NCBI GenBank assembly: GCA_965200375.1
Contig: OZ241353.1
Coordinates: 3,714,008 to 3,778,007 of the forward strand
From: VXYL01 sp965200375
Lineage (GTDB): Bacteria > Pseudomonadota > Gammaproteobacteria > Pseudomonadales > Azotimanducaceae
Direction of reading: 5' to 3'
Length of the DNA: 64,000 nucleotides
The notes beneath the pieces are model-generated. The model was not told where the DNA came from. It ran no database searches and worked only from the letters and a program-made list of their open reading frames with translations. Of the stretch, positions 49,452-58,528 are shown piece after piece. A program made the position numbers and the translations under genes. Position 1 is the first letter of the stretch, and each line of letters opens with the position of its first letter.

Positions 49452-50849
49452 TTATGCCGCGAGCCGATCCCGCCACGCCGAGGCCCGGGCCAGCGCATCC
49501 TCGACGTCCAGCGTCAGCCAGTCGCCGTCGGCGTACAGGCAGCGCCCGTTGACGAACGTGTGCGTCACCCGCGGCCCGGCGGCGGCATGCACCAGCTGCG
49601 AGTGCAGGTCGTACACCGGCTGCATGGCGGGATGATGCAGATCCACCGCCACCAGGTCCGCCCTCTTGCCTGCTTCGATGGAACCTATGCGGTCCGCCAG
49701 CCCCACGGCGCGGGCGCCGCCGAGGGTGGCCATGGCAAGCGCCTCCTTCGCCGGCAGCGCCGTCGGGTCGCCGCCGGCGCTCTTGGCCAGCAGCGCCGCC
49801 AGCCGCGTCTCGGCGAACAGATCGAGACCGTTGTTGGAAGCGGCGCCGTCGGTGCCGAGGCCCACCGCCACCCCGGCGGCGGCCAGCTTGGCGACCGGGC
49901 AGACGCCGCTCGCCAGCTTCATGTTCGAGTGCGGGCAATGGACTACGCGCACGCCGCGTTCCGCAAGCAGCGGGATGTCCTGATCCGTGATGGCCGTCAT
50001 GTGTACCGCCTGCAGGTTCTCGTTGACCAGGCCAATGCCGTCGAGCAGCCGCAGCCAGGTAGTGCCGACGGCGCGCTTGGCGGCCGCCACTTCGGCGGCG
50101 GTTTCGTGCAGGTGGATGTGGACGCCGGCGTCCAGCTCGTTGGCGAGCATGGCGATGCGTTCGAGGTGCCGGCGCTCCAGGGCGTAGGCGGAGTGGGGAC
50201 CGAAGCAGGTGGATACCAGCTCGTCGTTGCGAAACCGATCGTGCAGGGCCAGGCCCTTGGCGAAGCAGTCGTCTACATCCTTCGAGTAGGCATTGGCCAC
50301 GGTGGTGATCGGAAAGGCCGCCTGCAAGCGCAAGCCGGCGTCTCGGCAGACCTCCGCCGCGGTCTCCGGAAAGAAGTACATGTCGGCTGCGGTGGTGGTG
50401 CCGGCGGCGATCATCTCGGCCACCGCGAGCGTGGTGCCATCGCGCACGAAGTCCGCATCCACCCACCGGCCTTCGAGGGGCCAGATGGTCTCCTCCAGCC
50501 AGGCGTCCAGAGGCAGGGACTCGCCAAGGCCGCGCAGCAGCGACATCGCCAGGTGGCTGTGCGCGTTCACCAGACCCGGCAGCAGCACATGGCGATCAAG
50601 GGCGAGGCGTCGGGCGCCGGAGTGGCGTTCGAGCACGCCCGGTGTTGGGCCGACCTCCACGATGTCCGTGCCCCGCACCGCGACGCTGACGCCGCTCGCA
50701 ACCATGTTCTCCGGCGCCACAGGCAGCAGCAGGCGCGGCGAGATCACCAGTTCCGCCGGGTCTTGCCGCCGCGTCGGCGTTCGCCCAGCGGCGTTGGCGG
50801 TGGCGGCGGGCAGGCCGTCTTCGTCTTCGACTACGGACATGAATCGCAA
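49452..50849 (-). CDS. mtaD: Methylthioadenosine/S-adenosylhomocysteine deaminase-like amidohydrolase
   Basis: This 465-residue TRZ/ATZ-family hydrolase has the metal-binding LPGLVNAHSHLAMSLLRG (His97, His99), HIHLHETAAEV, HCPHSNMKLASG and LGTDGAASNNGLDLF, the standard set for MtaD/SahDeaminase. It would deaminate 5'-methylthioadenosine or SAH. The link to ubiG, a SAM-using enzyme that yields SAH, makes sense. An extra N-terminal 30-residue polar tail precedes the usual start; Met4 is an alternative. The exact substrate is family inference. Confidence 0.9.
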   Translation of the reverse strand: MRFMSVVEDEDGLPAATANAAGRTPTRRQDPAELVISPRLLLPVAPENMVASGVSVAVRGTDIVEVGPTPGVLERHSGARRLALDRHVLLPGLVNAHSHLAMSLLRGLGESLPLDAWLEETIWPLEGRWVDADFVRDGTTLAVAEMIAAGTTTAADMYFFPETAAEVCRDAGLRLQAAFPITTVANAYSKDVDDCFAKGLALHDRFRNDELVSTCFGPHSAYALERRHLERIAMLANELDAGVHIHLHETAAEVAAAKRAVGTTWLRLLDGIGLVNENLQAVHMTAITDQDIPLLAERGVRVVHCPHSNMKLASGVCPVAKLAAAGVAVGLGTDGAASNNGLDLFAETRLAALLAKSAGGDPTALPAKEALAMATLGGARAVGLADRIGSIEAGKRADLVAVDLHHPAMQPVYDLHSQLVHAAAGPRVTHTFVNGRCLYADGDWLTLDVEDALARASAWRDRLAA

Positions 50850-51023
50850 CGCAACATGGTAAAGTCTCGCCCGCGCAAGAACCTGTGCGTTGGGCTGCTC
50901 TTGGTACAGCGATGGTTGCGCGACTGGCCGTCAGCGTCAAGCTGGCGTCCTGCCATTCTCTCCCAACCCGCCTGTCCAACGAGGCCAACGACGAGCGCAA
51001 GGTCCCGGCACGGCGCAACAACA

Positions 51024-51776
51024 ATGGAAAGATCGTCCGTTCTCGTGCTCATGCCGGTGTACAACGAAGGCGAGTCCCTCAACCGTATCCTCGACGGCCT
51101 GAAGCTGGTGTGCGCCGAGAGGCAGTACGACCTGGTCGCCGTCGACGACGCGTCCACGGACAACTCCCTTGCGATCCTGGAACGCCACGGCGTCGCCACG
51201 ATCTCGCTGATCGACCACCTCGGCTACGGCGCCGCCTTGCAGGCCGGCTACAAGTACGCATTGGCCAAGGGCTACGAGCACCTGATCCATTTGGACTCGG
51301 ACGGGCAGCACGACGCTCGCTTCGTGCCCATCATCGAAGGTGCGCTCGCGGCGCACGACTTCGTGATCGGGTCGCGTTTCCTGGAGCACGTCGACACGCC
51401 GTTCGAGCCGACGCGGAAGCTGTACAGGGGCACTCCTCTGCGAAGGGTCGGAATAGGCATTCATCGCCTGCTGCTGCATGCCATGAGCGGGGTGCGGGTG
51501 TCGGACCCGACGTCCGGCTACATCGGCATGAACCGAGAGTGCATCCGGCTCTTGAGCGGCGACGGCTTCCCTAGCGACTTCCCAGACGCGGACGTGCTCT
51601 TGTCTCTGCTTCGCGGCCGCCTCAGGCTGCACGAGATACCCGTGTACATGTACGAGAGTCACACTGTCCGGGGTCTGCACTCGGGAGCGCTGATGCCGGC
51701 CTGGTACATGCTCAAGGTGACCCTGTCGCTGGTCGTCACCGTCTTGAGAGCGAAGGGCGGCAAACGCCGGAATTGA
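51024..51776 (+). CDS. GT2 family glycosyltransferase, dolichyl-phosphate-mannose-synthase-like
   Basis: The 250-residue protein has a GT-A fold: VLMPVYNEGESLNRIL, DLVAVDDASTD near 38-48, and the metal motif IHLDSDGQHD at about 89-98. No membrane anchor is evident, unlike GtrB proteins. It probably transfers a sugar to a lipid carrier. Directly after it is a DUF2304 gene, a frequent companion of such transferases, so both probably act on surface polysaccharide. No strong Shine-Dalgarno sequence precedes the ATG. Confidence 0.87.
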   Translation: MERSSVLVLMPVYNEGESLNRILDGLKLVCAERQYDLVAVDDASTDNSLAILERHGVATISLIDHLGYGAALQAGYKYALAKGYEHLIHLDSDGQHDARFVPIIEGALAAHDFVIGSRFLEHVDTPFEPTRKLYRGTPLRRVGIGIHRLLLHAMSGVRVSDPTSGYIGMNRECIRLLSGDGFPSDFPDADVLLSLLRGRLRLHEIPVYMYESHTVRGLHSGALMPAWYMLKVTLSLVVTVLRAKGGKRRN

Positions 51777-51783
51777 GGACGCA

Positions 51784-52206
51784 GTGGACGTTCCCGGCCA
51801 GCACATCTTCTTCACGCTCCTGTGCGGCGCGATGATCCTCGCGTTCACCCTGGAGCTGGTTCGCCGCACCAAGCTCCAGGAGAGCTACGCGCTGTTGTGG
51901 ATCGTGCTGGCCGTGGCTTTCATGACGTATGGCTGGTGGATCGAGCCCATGGTCGCCTTGGCGAACTGGCTGCGCATCGCGGACGTCGTGCCCATGGTGC
52001 TGTTCTTCGGCATCTTCCTGTGCGCGCTCTTGATCCTGCAGCTCTGCGTGAAGAGCACCGAGTTCTCCAACAGGATCAAGAACCTCACCCAGGAGCTTTC
52101 CATCCTGAAACACGAGTTGGAGCGCAGCCAGTCCTCGAACGCAGGAGTCGGCGACCGGGCCGACCAGGAGGACCCTCCAATCGAACGCCAGACTAAAGAT
52201 GCTTGA
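51784..52206 (+). CDS. DUF2304 membrane protein
   Basis: The 140-residue protein has two or three hydrophobic helices (about 7-24, 35-55, 68-90), LRRxKLxESYALLW (here VRRTKLQESYALLWI) and a late charged coiled-coil tail NRIKNLTQELSILKHEL. This fits DUF2304, which accompanies glycosyltransferases and may anchor or modulate them. The GTG has GAGG 6 bp upstream. Exact role unknown. It lies 7 bp after the GT2 gene and is convergent with an ATPase gene. Confidence 0.82.
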   Translation: MDVPGQHIFFTLLCGAMILAFTLELVRRTKLQESYALLWIVLAVAFMTYGWWIEPMVALANWLRIADVVPMVLFFGIFLCALLILQLCVKSTEFSNRIKNLTQELSILKHELERSQSSNAGVGDRADQEDPPIERQTKDA

Positions 52207-52215
52207 CGCGCTCGA

Positions 52216-53388
52216 CTAGGGCGCGGCCTCTCGCAAGCCTACGCTGCCCATCTCCCTGAGAGGCAGCGCGGTGATGCCGTCGCCCAACGGGTAGCGCAGA
52301 TTGCCCGGATACACCACGTAGAGGTGCGCCAGCCCCAGGTCCTCCGAGACGATGTGCATCGACTTCGCGGTGCGCGGCGCGTCCGTACACTTGAACTCGA
52401 AGCCCCAGCGCCGCCCGTGGCGCAACAGCAGCAGGTCCAGCTCCGCGCCCCGCTGCGTGGCGTAGAAGTAGGCGTCGCGCTGGCCGTGGGCGAGCAGCGT
52501 CTGTTCCAGCGCGAAGCCCTCCCAGCTGGCGCCGTAGCGCGGGTGCAGGCGTACGCTCGGCATGTCGTCCATGCCCAGAAGGGCGTGCAGAATGCCGCTG
52601 TCGCGCAGGTACACCTTCGGCGACTTCACCAGCCGCTTGCCGAGGTTCTCGAACCAGGGAGGCAGTACGCGCACCATGAACGTGCCGGCCAGAAGATCCC
52701 GGTAGCCGTTGACAGTGCGGGCACCGGCGTCCATGGAACGGCCGAGTTCGGCGGCGTTCCACACCTGCCCGTGATAGTGGGCCAGCATCCGCCAGAAGCG
52801 GCTCAGGGCTTCGGCCGGGACTTGCGCACCAAGGCCGGGGATGTCGCGTTCCAGGAACGTGCGCGTGAAGGACTGCATCCAGCGTCGCCAGGCGGCTGCG
52901 GAAGGCGCCAGCCACGCCCGCGGAAAGCCGCCCCGCAGCCACAGGCTGTTCTGATGCTCGGCGCCTACTTCCGCCAAGGAGAATCCGCCGACGTCCACGA
53001 ACAGCACCCGCCCCGCCAAGGTCTCCGAGATGCCCCGGACCACGTCCCAGGAAGCGCTGCCAAGCAGCAGAAACACGGCCTTGCGGTTCGCCGCGTCGCA
53101 GATGGGGCGCAGCGTCTCGAACAGCGACGGCAGCCGCTGCACCTCGTCGACGACCACCAGCCCCTCGCAGTCGCCAAGCACCGCCTCCGGCGTTCGAGAC
53201 AGCGCCTCGCGTGTGCTGGCCACCTCCAGGTCGAAGGTGGTCGTCGGCCCCGCCCATGTTGCCGCCACCTGCGCAGCCAGCGTGGTCTTGCCCACCTGCC
53301 GTGCCCCGAGCAGCGCCACAACGGGCGCTTCGGACAGCCCCTCGCGAACCGTGTCCAGCAACGGGCCACGCTCGATTTGTTGTTGCAT
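52216..53388 (-). CDS. AAA ATPase with DUF4143 domain
   Basis: The 390-residue protein has a P-loop LLGARQVGKTT at about 26-36, Walker B-like LVVVDEVQRLP, a sensor-like FLLLGSAS, and a C-terminal DUF4143 nuclease-like domain with ELDLLLLRHGRRWGFEFKCTDAP. The latter has the D...E-x-K pattern of the PD-(D/E)xK fold. The family is common and its role is unknown, though some members sit beside toxin-like genes. A perfect AT-rich palindrome lies about 20 bp upstream. Downstream of DUF2304, convergent. Confidence 0.85.
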   Translation of the reverse strand: MQQQIERGPLLDTVREGLSEAPVVALLGARQVGKTTLAAQVAATWAGPTTTFDLEVASTREALSRTPEAVLGDCEGLVVVDEVQRLPSLFETLRPICDAANRKAVFLLLGSASWDVVRGISETLAGRVLFVDVGGFSLAEVGAEHQNSLWLRGGFPRAWLAPSAAAWRRWMQSFTRTFLERDIPGLGAQVPAEALSRFWRMLAHYHGQVWNAAELGRSMDAGARTVNGYRDLLAGTFMVRVLPPWFENLGKRLVKSPKVYLRDSGILHALLGMDDMPSVRLHPRYGASWEGFALEQTLLAHGQRDAYFYATQRGAELDLLLLRHGRRWGFEFKCTDAPRTAKSMHIVSEDLGLAHLYVVYPGNLRYPLGDGITALPLREMGSVGLREAAP

Positions 53389-53407
53389 ATCTGCACTACG
53401 ACGTCAG

Positions 53408-53421
53408 ATATTCAACAATAT
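53408..53421 (-). promoter_or_regulatory. AT-rich inverted repeat upstream of the ATPase
   Basis: ATATT, CAAC, AATAT is a perfect inverted repeat in a GC-rich context, 20 bp before the ATPase ATG on the minus strand. The reverse strand reads TATATTGTTGAATAT, which also contains -10-like sequence. It could be an operator or promoter element for this gene. Confidence 0.4.
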
Positions 53422-53588
53422 ACGGCAACCCCGGGGGCTGCAAGCTGCCGCAACCAGCTAGCCTGCTTGAGTGGCGAGGACCTGCGGCCAAGCTGATCCT
53501 TCCTGCTTCCCGTTCGACCCGTTCGGCGTGGAATCAGCCGTGCGACAGCGTTCGGTGTATTCTGGACCACTTGGGTTGACGGGCGGTC

Positions 53589-54257
53589 GTGGCAGCAACA
53601 CCTCGCAGCATTCAACAGGAACTGTCACATGAGCGGCGCGTACAGCGCGTCATGGATGCCGCCAAGCGCGAGGAGGCGTCCCTGCCGGCGGAAGCAGATC
53701 GCGGCGATCTGATCTACCGCGTCTGCCTCGGCTGCTGGCAGGTTCTCGAGGCGCGCTCGGACGGCTGCGAGATCAAGATGCGCCGCGAACCGCCGGAACA
53801 GCTGACGCCGCCGGAACTCGCCGTAGAGGTCTGCGGAATGCTGCGTTCCGCGGGGATCGAACACGCGGTGGGCGGCGCCTTGGCGCTCGGCTTCTACGCC
53901 GAGCCGCGAGGCACCTACGACCTCGACCTCAACATCTTCGCCGCCGCCGAGGAAGCGGATGCCGCCCTGGACGTGCTTCACAAAGGGGGCGTCGAGATCG
54001 GCGAAGACGCCGCGCGCATCGTCGCCGAGCGTGGCGACCTCTTTCTTGCGCATGGCGGTTGGCAACGTGGGACGCGGCGTCGACCGAATGAGTTTGCCCA
54101 TACGGTGGGCGATCTGTCGTTTGCGCGTACTCCGCAGTTGCGGATGCAGCGGCGCTGGACCGCCGGTCCGACTAGCCGTCTTCGCTGCCCGCCGCCGCTT
54201 GCTTGGCGGCGTCCTTCACCAGCGTCTCCAGTTCGCCGGACTGGTACATCTCGGTGA
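53589..54257 (+). CDS. Nucleotidyltransferase-like ORF, damaged C-terminus
   Basis: The frame encodes 222 residues. Residues about 65-155 look like an AbiEii-type nucleotidyltransferase: ELAVEVCGMLRSAGIEHAVGGALALGFYAEPRGTYDLDLNIF has the Gly-rich start and DLDL acidic pair. After residue 160 the sequence becomes Arg-rich and unlike a domain, and overlaps the glutaredoxin gene by 86 bp on the other strand. It may be truncated or frameshifted near 54060. The start is uncertain: GTG 53589, ATG 53652 or ATG 53778. Confidence 0.5.
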   Translation: MAATPRSIQQELSHERRVQRVMDAAKREEASLPAEADRGDLIYRVCLGCWQVLEARSDGCEIKMRREPPEQLTPPELAVEVCGMLRSAGIEHAVGGALALGFYAEPRGTYDLDLNIFAAAEEADAALDVLHKGGVEIGEDAARIVAERGDLFLAHGGWQRGTRRRPNEFAHTVGDLSFARTPQLRMQRRWTAGPTSRLRCPPPLAWRRPSPASPVRRTGTSR

Positions 54258-54519
54258 CGATGTCGCAGCCGCCAACCAGCTCGCCGTCCACGTAGAGCTG
54301 GGGGAACGTCGGCCAGTTGGCGTAGCCGGGCAGGGTGGCGCGGATGTCCGGGTTCGAGAGCACGTCCACGTAGGCGAAGCGCTCGCCGCAGGCCATCAGG
54401 CACTGCACCGTCTGCGCCGAGAAGCCGCACTGCGGCGCCTGGGGCGAACCCTTCATGTAGAGGATGATGGGGTTGCTCTTGATCTGTCCTTCGATGGTGT
54501 CTCGCACCGCGTCGCTCAT
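54172..54519 (-). CDS. grxD: Monothiol glutaredoxin, Grx4-type
   Basis: GrxD binds and delivers [2Fe-2S] clusters. The 115-residue protein has the monothiol active site CGFS at 31-34 in QAPQCGFSAQ, the KGSPQ motif, NWPTFPQLYVDGELVGGCDIVTEM with the glutathione-binding TFPQ, and a C-terminal helix. All family positions are intact. The ATG at 54519 gives the usual size. It is divergent from the C-S lyase gene. Confidence 0.96.
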   Translation of the reverse strand: MSDAVRDTIEGQIKSNPIILYMKGSPQAPQCGFSAQTVQCLMACGERFAYVDVLSNPDIRATLPGYANWPTFPQLYVDGELVGGCDIVTEMYQSGELETLVKDAAKQAAAGSEDG

Positions 54520-54592
54520 GGCCGCCTCGCATCGGTTGGCGTTGGTGCGGCGGAGTCTAACAGCAGTTGCGGCAGGCGTTTAGGATCGCCGG

Positions 54593-55813
54593 ATGCCGTC
54601 CTCCGAGAGCCAGCGCCATGTCCCCGCCGCCGAGCGCGCCGCGCCGGCCCTCGGCTACGGCGAACCGCCCATCGACCGCGCCGGCACCTCCTCCGACAAG
54701 TGGGAGAAGTACGCGGGAAGGGACGTGCTGCCGTTCTGGGTGGCGGACATGGACCTCCCCACGGCGCCGTTCGTGCTCTCCGCCGTGCGCGAGCGGCTGC
54801 GGCATCCCATCCTCGGCTACACCGCGCCGCCGCCGGCCGCCGTCGAGGCGCTGCTCGCGTGGCTGGCGCGCTGCTACGGATGGCATGTCTCGGCCGAAGT
54901 GCTGGTGTGGATCGCCGGCGTGGTGCCAGGCATCAACCTGGCGGCGCAGGTGCTGGCCGACGCGAACCCCCGGCGGCACGAGCTGCTGGTGCCGACGCCG
55001 GTGTATCCGCCGTTCTTCGCCGTGCCGGACCGGGCCGGACTGCGGATGACCGCCTCGCCCCTGGCCAAGGGCGAGAAGCGCTGGGAGATGGACTTCAACG
55101 ATCTCGCCCGGCGGCTGTCGTCGCGCACCGCCGGGGTGCTGTTCTGCAATCCGCAGAATCCCACCGGCCGCGTCTACGAACGCGCGGAGCTGGAACGGCT
55201 GGCGGAACTCGTCCTTGGCAGCGGCGCGGTGGCCGTCAGCGACGAGATCCACTGCCCGCTGGTGCTGGACGCCGAGCGGCGGCACGTGCCCTTCGCGAGC
55301 CTGTCTCCGGAAGTCGCCGCCCGCACCATCTCGCTGTTCGCGCCCACCAAGGCGTACAACTTCGCCGGCCTCGGCGGCGCCGTGGCGGTGATTCCGGACG
55401 CCGGGCTGCGCGAGCGCTTCGAGACGGCGGCCAAGGGCATCGCCAGCAACGTCTCGCCGCTGGCGTTCGCGGCACTCGGCGCCGCCTTCGGCGACCAGAG
55501 CGGCTTTCTGGCCACGCAGAACCGCTTCCTGGCCGCCAACGGCGCGGTTCTCGAGGACGCCGTCGCCGGCATCGAGGGCATTGCCGCCACCCATGTCGAG
55601 GGCACGTTCCTGGCCTGGCTGGACGTGACGGCGCTGGCGCTGCCGAATCCGGCCGCCTGCTTCGAGGCGCATGGCCTCGGCCTCTCCGACGGCGAGGACT
55701 TCGGCGCTCCCGGCTACCTGCGCTTCAACTTCGGCTGCCCGCGCTCGCTGCTCGCCAAGGGCATCGAGCGGCTGGGCAACGCCGCAGCCGCCCTGGCGCG
55801 GCTTGGCGGCTGA
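54593..55813 (+). CDS. patB: MalY/PatB-type cystathionine beta-lyase
   Basis: PatB/MalY are PLP enzymes splitting C-S bonds. The 406 residues contain RDVLPFWVADMDLP, LGYTAPP-like, YPPFF, CNPQNPTGRVYERAELERLAEL, SDEIHCPLVLD and the PLP lysine in FAPTKAYNFAGLGG near 253, in the standard aminotransferase fold I order. GLGLSDGEDFG precedes the last Arg motif. The first 15 residues are an extra leader. Regulatory activity like MalY's is not predictable. Confidence 0.93.
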   Translation: MPSSESQRHVPAAERAAPALGYGEPPIDRAGTSSDKWEKYAGRDVLPFWVADMDLPTAPFVLSAVRERLRHPILGYTAPPPAAVEALLAWLARCYGWHVSAEVLVWIAGVVPGINLAAQVLADANPRRHELLVPTPVYPPFFAVPDRAGLRMTASPLAKGEKRWEMDFNDLARRLSSRTAGVLFCNPQNPTGRVYERAELERLAELVLGSGAVAVSDEIHCPLVLDAERRHVPFASLSPEVAARTISLFAPTKAYNFAGLGGAVAVIPDAGLRERFETAAKGIASNVSPLAFAALGAAFGDQSGFLATQNRFLAANGAVLEDAVAGIEGIAATHVEGTFLAWLDVTALALPNPAACFEAHGLGLSDGEDFGAPGYLRFNFGCPRSLLAKGIERLGNAAAALARLGG

Positions 55814-55861
55814 GGCCGGGCGGCTGAGGCCGGCAAAGCCGAGCCAGGACGCGCCCGTCCG

Positions 55862-58528
55862 CTACTCCATCGCCACCTTGATGCCGAGGCCGTAGCCGAT
55901 GCCGCGCTGGTAGCGTTCGTAAACCAGACCGCCCTGGCGCCACAGCACGTCCTCGTCAAGGAGGTTGCTGGCCTTGAACTCCACCTCCACCGAGCGTCCG
56001 AACAGGTCGAACAGGCCGCGCAGCAGCAGGTCCAGGCGGCCCCGGGCGTCCTCGACGATGTTCGGCGCGTTCTCGGCGCCGGCCAGCACGATGCGCTCTC
56101 CGGTGTAGTTGTAGGCCAGCGATGCCTCGATGCCGCGGCCGATGCCGCGGTAGCTCAGGATCAGGTTGCCGAGCACGTCGGACTGGCCGGTGAGGCTGCG
56201 TTCGTTCTCGAACAGCCGGTCGATCTGCCGAGCGCCGGTGACGGGCACGTCGGCGGCGGTCTCGCCTTCGCCGAACAGCGTCACCTCGGAATCGATCAGC
56301 GAGGCGTTGGCTTGCAGGGCGAAGTGGTTCCAGCCCTCCCCCCAGCCGAACCAGCTGCCGAGGGGCAGCGCCTTGCCGAGTTCCAGTTCCACGCCCCGGA
56401 GCTCCGCGGTCTCGCCGTTGAACCAGGTGAAGATGTCGTTCTGCGCCTGCAGCTTGCCGATTTCGATGGGATTGTCGAATTCCTTGGCGAACAAGCCGAC
56501 GGACAGGCTGTCGTCGCTGCCGAAGTACCACTCCCAGCGGAGATCCAGGTTGTCCACGCTGGCCGGTTCCAGGAACACGTTGCCGCGGTAGAGGTTGGAG
56601 TCCTCCGGATTGCGGATGGTGGTGCCGGTTATTTCCAAGAGGCCCGGCCGATTCAAGGTGCTGGAGTAGGCCAGGCGCAGCTGCATGTCGTGTACGAACT
56701 CCACCGTCAGCGACGCCGCTGGCAAGGCGTCCGAGTAGTCGCGGCTGACGGCGTTGCGGGCCCCGGCCGGGGTGCTGCCGCCCCAGGCGTCCGCGGACAG
56801 CGTCGTTGCCTCCTGGCGGATGCCGGCGGCGGCGCGAATGCGCGGCGTCAGCTGCACGTCGACGCCAGCGTAGTAGGCCGCCGTCTCTTCCCCGGACTCC
56901 GCGAACGGAAAGATGCCGCTGGAGTTGGCGGCGCCGGCGGAGAAGTCGCGCACGCTCAGGTAGCCGCGGCCCCAGTTGTTCAAGCGGAAGAGCTGCGAGG
57001 GCGTCATCAGGCCGATGTGCGCCGGGGCGCCGGGGGCGATGTCGAAGCGGAAGATGCGGTCCTTCGAAGCGCGCACGCGTTCGTAGGCGGCGGCGCCGAA
57101 CTCGAGGGCCGCCTCCATGCCGCCAACCGCGAACGTCAGCTCGGCGTCCACGCCGTACTCGGCGATGTCGTCCTCGAGTTCGGCGAACACCCGGTCCGGC
57201 GCCTGGAACGTCTCGCGCAGGTCTCCGGCGGCCTGGAGGCGGGTGGTAGCCGCCTCCTCCAGGCCAGCGGCGTTGACGGCGTAGGTGTAGGTGCGGGTGT
57301 CCGGCGCGTCCCGGCGCGCCCGGCCGTCCACGGCCCGCCAGTCGACGGCGAGTTCCCCGATCGAGCCGATGGCGAAGTAGTGCTCGCCTTGCAGCTTGAG
57401 GGAGCGGATGGCGTTCTCCGTCCACTGGAAGCGGTAGTTCGCCACGCGGGTGCCGTCGGTCACGTCGTCCTCGCTGGAGAGGCCCCGGACCTGCTGCGTC
57501 TCGTCGTCCGTCTGCGCCAAGTCCAGGTAGGCGAGCTGCAGCGAGTGCCCGTCCCCGAATTCGACGCCGAAGCTAACGAAGCCGCTCCAGTTGATGGTCT
57601 GGCGGGTGGTGAACTGCCGGTACGCCACCGTCTGCCGGCTGCCGCCGTCGATGCCGGTGAACTCGTAGCGCCGGAAGTCCTTGTCGCGGTTGCGCCACTC
57701 GTTGCCGTACTTGCCAGCCGCCAAGAGGCCAATGGAGACCCCGTTGCCGAAGTCGTGGCGCAGGCCGGCTTCGGCATCGCCGCTCATGTTCGGCTTCAGG
57801 CGCTGCTTCTCCTGCACGTCCCAGAAGTTGTAGAAGCTCGCGCCGAGCGCCGCCCGCTCCGGCCAGGGCACCGCCTCGAACTCCTCGCTGGACATGGCGC
57901 GAATGTTGTCCGGCACCAGCCGGGTGCCGTCGTCGAAGCCCCAGTTGTCCCGCAGCCCGCCACGGTAGCCCAAGCCCTCGCCGCCGGTGGTCTCGGAGTG
58001 GCCGGCGACGGTGGCCTTCAGGGCCAGGTAGTTGCGATCCGGCGTCGCCCGGGTGCGGATCATCACCGCGCCGCCGCTGAAGTCCCCCGGCAGGTCCGGC
58101 GAGAAGGTCTTCTGCACCAGGAGGTTGCGGACCACGCTGGTGGGCACGATGTCGAGGGGCACGGTCTTCTGGAAGGGCACCGGCGAGGATACCCGGGCGC
58201 CGTCGAGCAGCGTCGACGAGTAGCGCTCGCCGAGGCCGCGCACATAGATGTACTTGTCCCCCACCAGGCTGAGGCCAGTCACCCGGGCCAGCGCGCCGCC
58301 CACGTCCGTGTCGGTCGTCAAGGACAGCGCCTCGGCATCCAGGATGTTGGCCACTTCGGAGGTGATGCGCTTGTCCGCCGGCACGAACTTGCCGAGCACC
58401 ACCACTTCCTCGACGGCACCGACGGCCGCAGCTGGTCCCGGTTGTTCCGCGCCAGTTGCGGCGAGGCCGGCCGCGGTTGCCGCCACCGCGGCGAGCGCCG
58501 GCACGGCCCCTGGGCTAGTCGAGGCCAA
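55862..58528 (-). CDS. TonB-dependent outer membrane receptor
   Basis: TonB-dependent receptors import bulky ligands over the outer membrane. The 888-residue product has a plug domain after an Ala-rich signal-like start: SEVANILDAEALSLTTDTDVGGALARVTGLSLV, KYIYVRGLGERYSSTLLDGARVSSP, then VPLDIVPTSVVRNLLVQKTFSPDLPGDFSGGAVMIRT, followed by a long beta-barrel and an aromatic-rich end. No TonB box is clear. The TTG at 58528 has GGAG 9 bp upstream; GTG 58504 is the alternative. It overlaps the lipoprotein stop by 14 bp, so coupled expression is likely. Substrate unknown. Confidence 0.9.
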   Translation of the reverse strand: MASTSPGAVPALAAVAATAAGLAATGAEQPGPAAAVGAVEEVVVLGKFVPADKRITSEVANILDAEALSLTTDTDVGGALARVTGLSLVGDKYIYVRGLGERYSSTLLDGARVSSPVPFQKTVPLDIVPTSVVRNLLVQKTFSPDLPGDFSGGAVMIRTRATPDRNYLALKATVAGHSETTGGEGLGYRGGLRDNWGFDDGTRLVPDNIRAMSSEEFEAVPWPERAALGASFYNFWDVQEKQRLKPNMSGDAEAGLRHDFGNGVSIGLLAAGKYGNEWRNRDKDFRRYEFTGIDGGSRQTVAYRQFTTRQTINWSGFVSFGVEFGDGHSLQLAYLDLAQTDDETQQVRGLSSEDDVTDGTRVANYRFQWTENAIRSLKLQGEHYFAIGSIGELAVDWRAVDGRARRDAPDTRTYTYAVNAAGLEEAATTRLQAAGDLRETFQAPDRVFAELEDDIAEYGVDAELTFAVGGMEAALEFGAAAYERVRASKDRIFRFDIAPGAPAHIGLMTPSQLFRLNNWGRGYLSVRDFSAGAANSSGIFPFAESGEETAAYYAGVDVQLTPRIRAAAGIRQEATTLSADAWGGSTPAGARNAVSRDYSDALPAASLTVEFVHDMQLRLAYSSTLNRPGLLEITGTTIRNPEDSNLYRGNVFLEPASVDNLDLRWEWYFGSDDSLSVGLFAKEFDNPIEIGKLQAQNDIFTWFNGETAELRGVELELGKALPLGSWFGWGEGWNHFALQANASLIDSEVTLFGEGETAADVPVTGARQIDRLFENERSLTGQSDVLGNLILSYRGIGRGIEASLAYNYTGERIVLAGAENAPNIVEDARGRLDLLLRGLFDLFGRSVEVEFKASNLLDEDVLWRQGGLVYERYQRGIGYGLGIKVAME

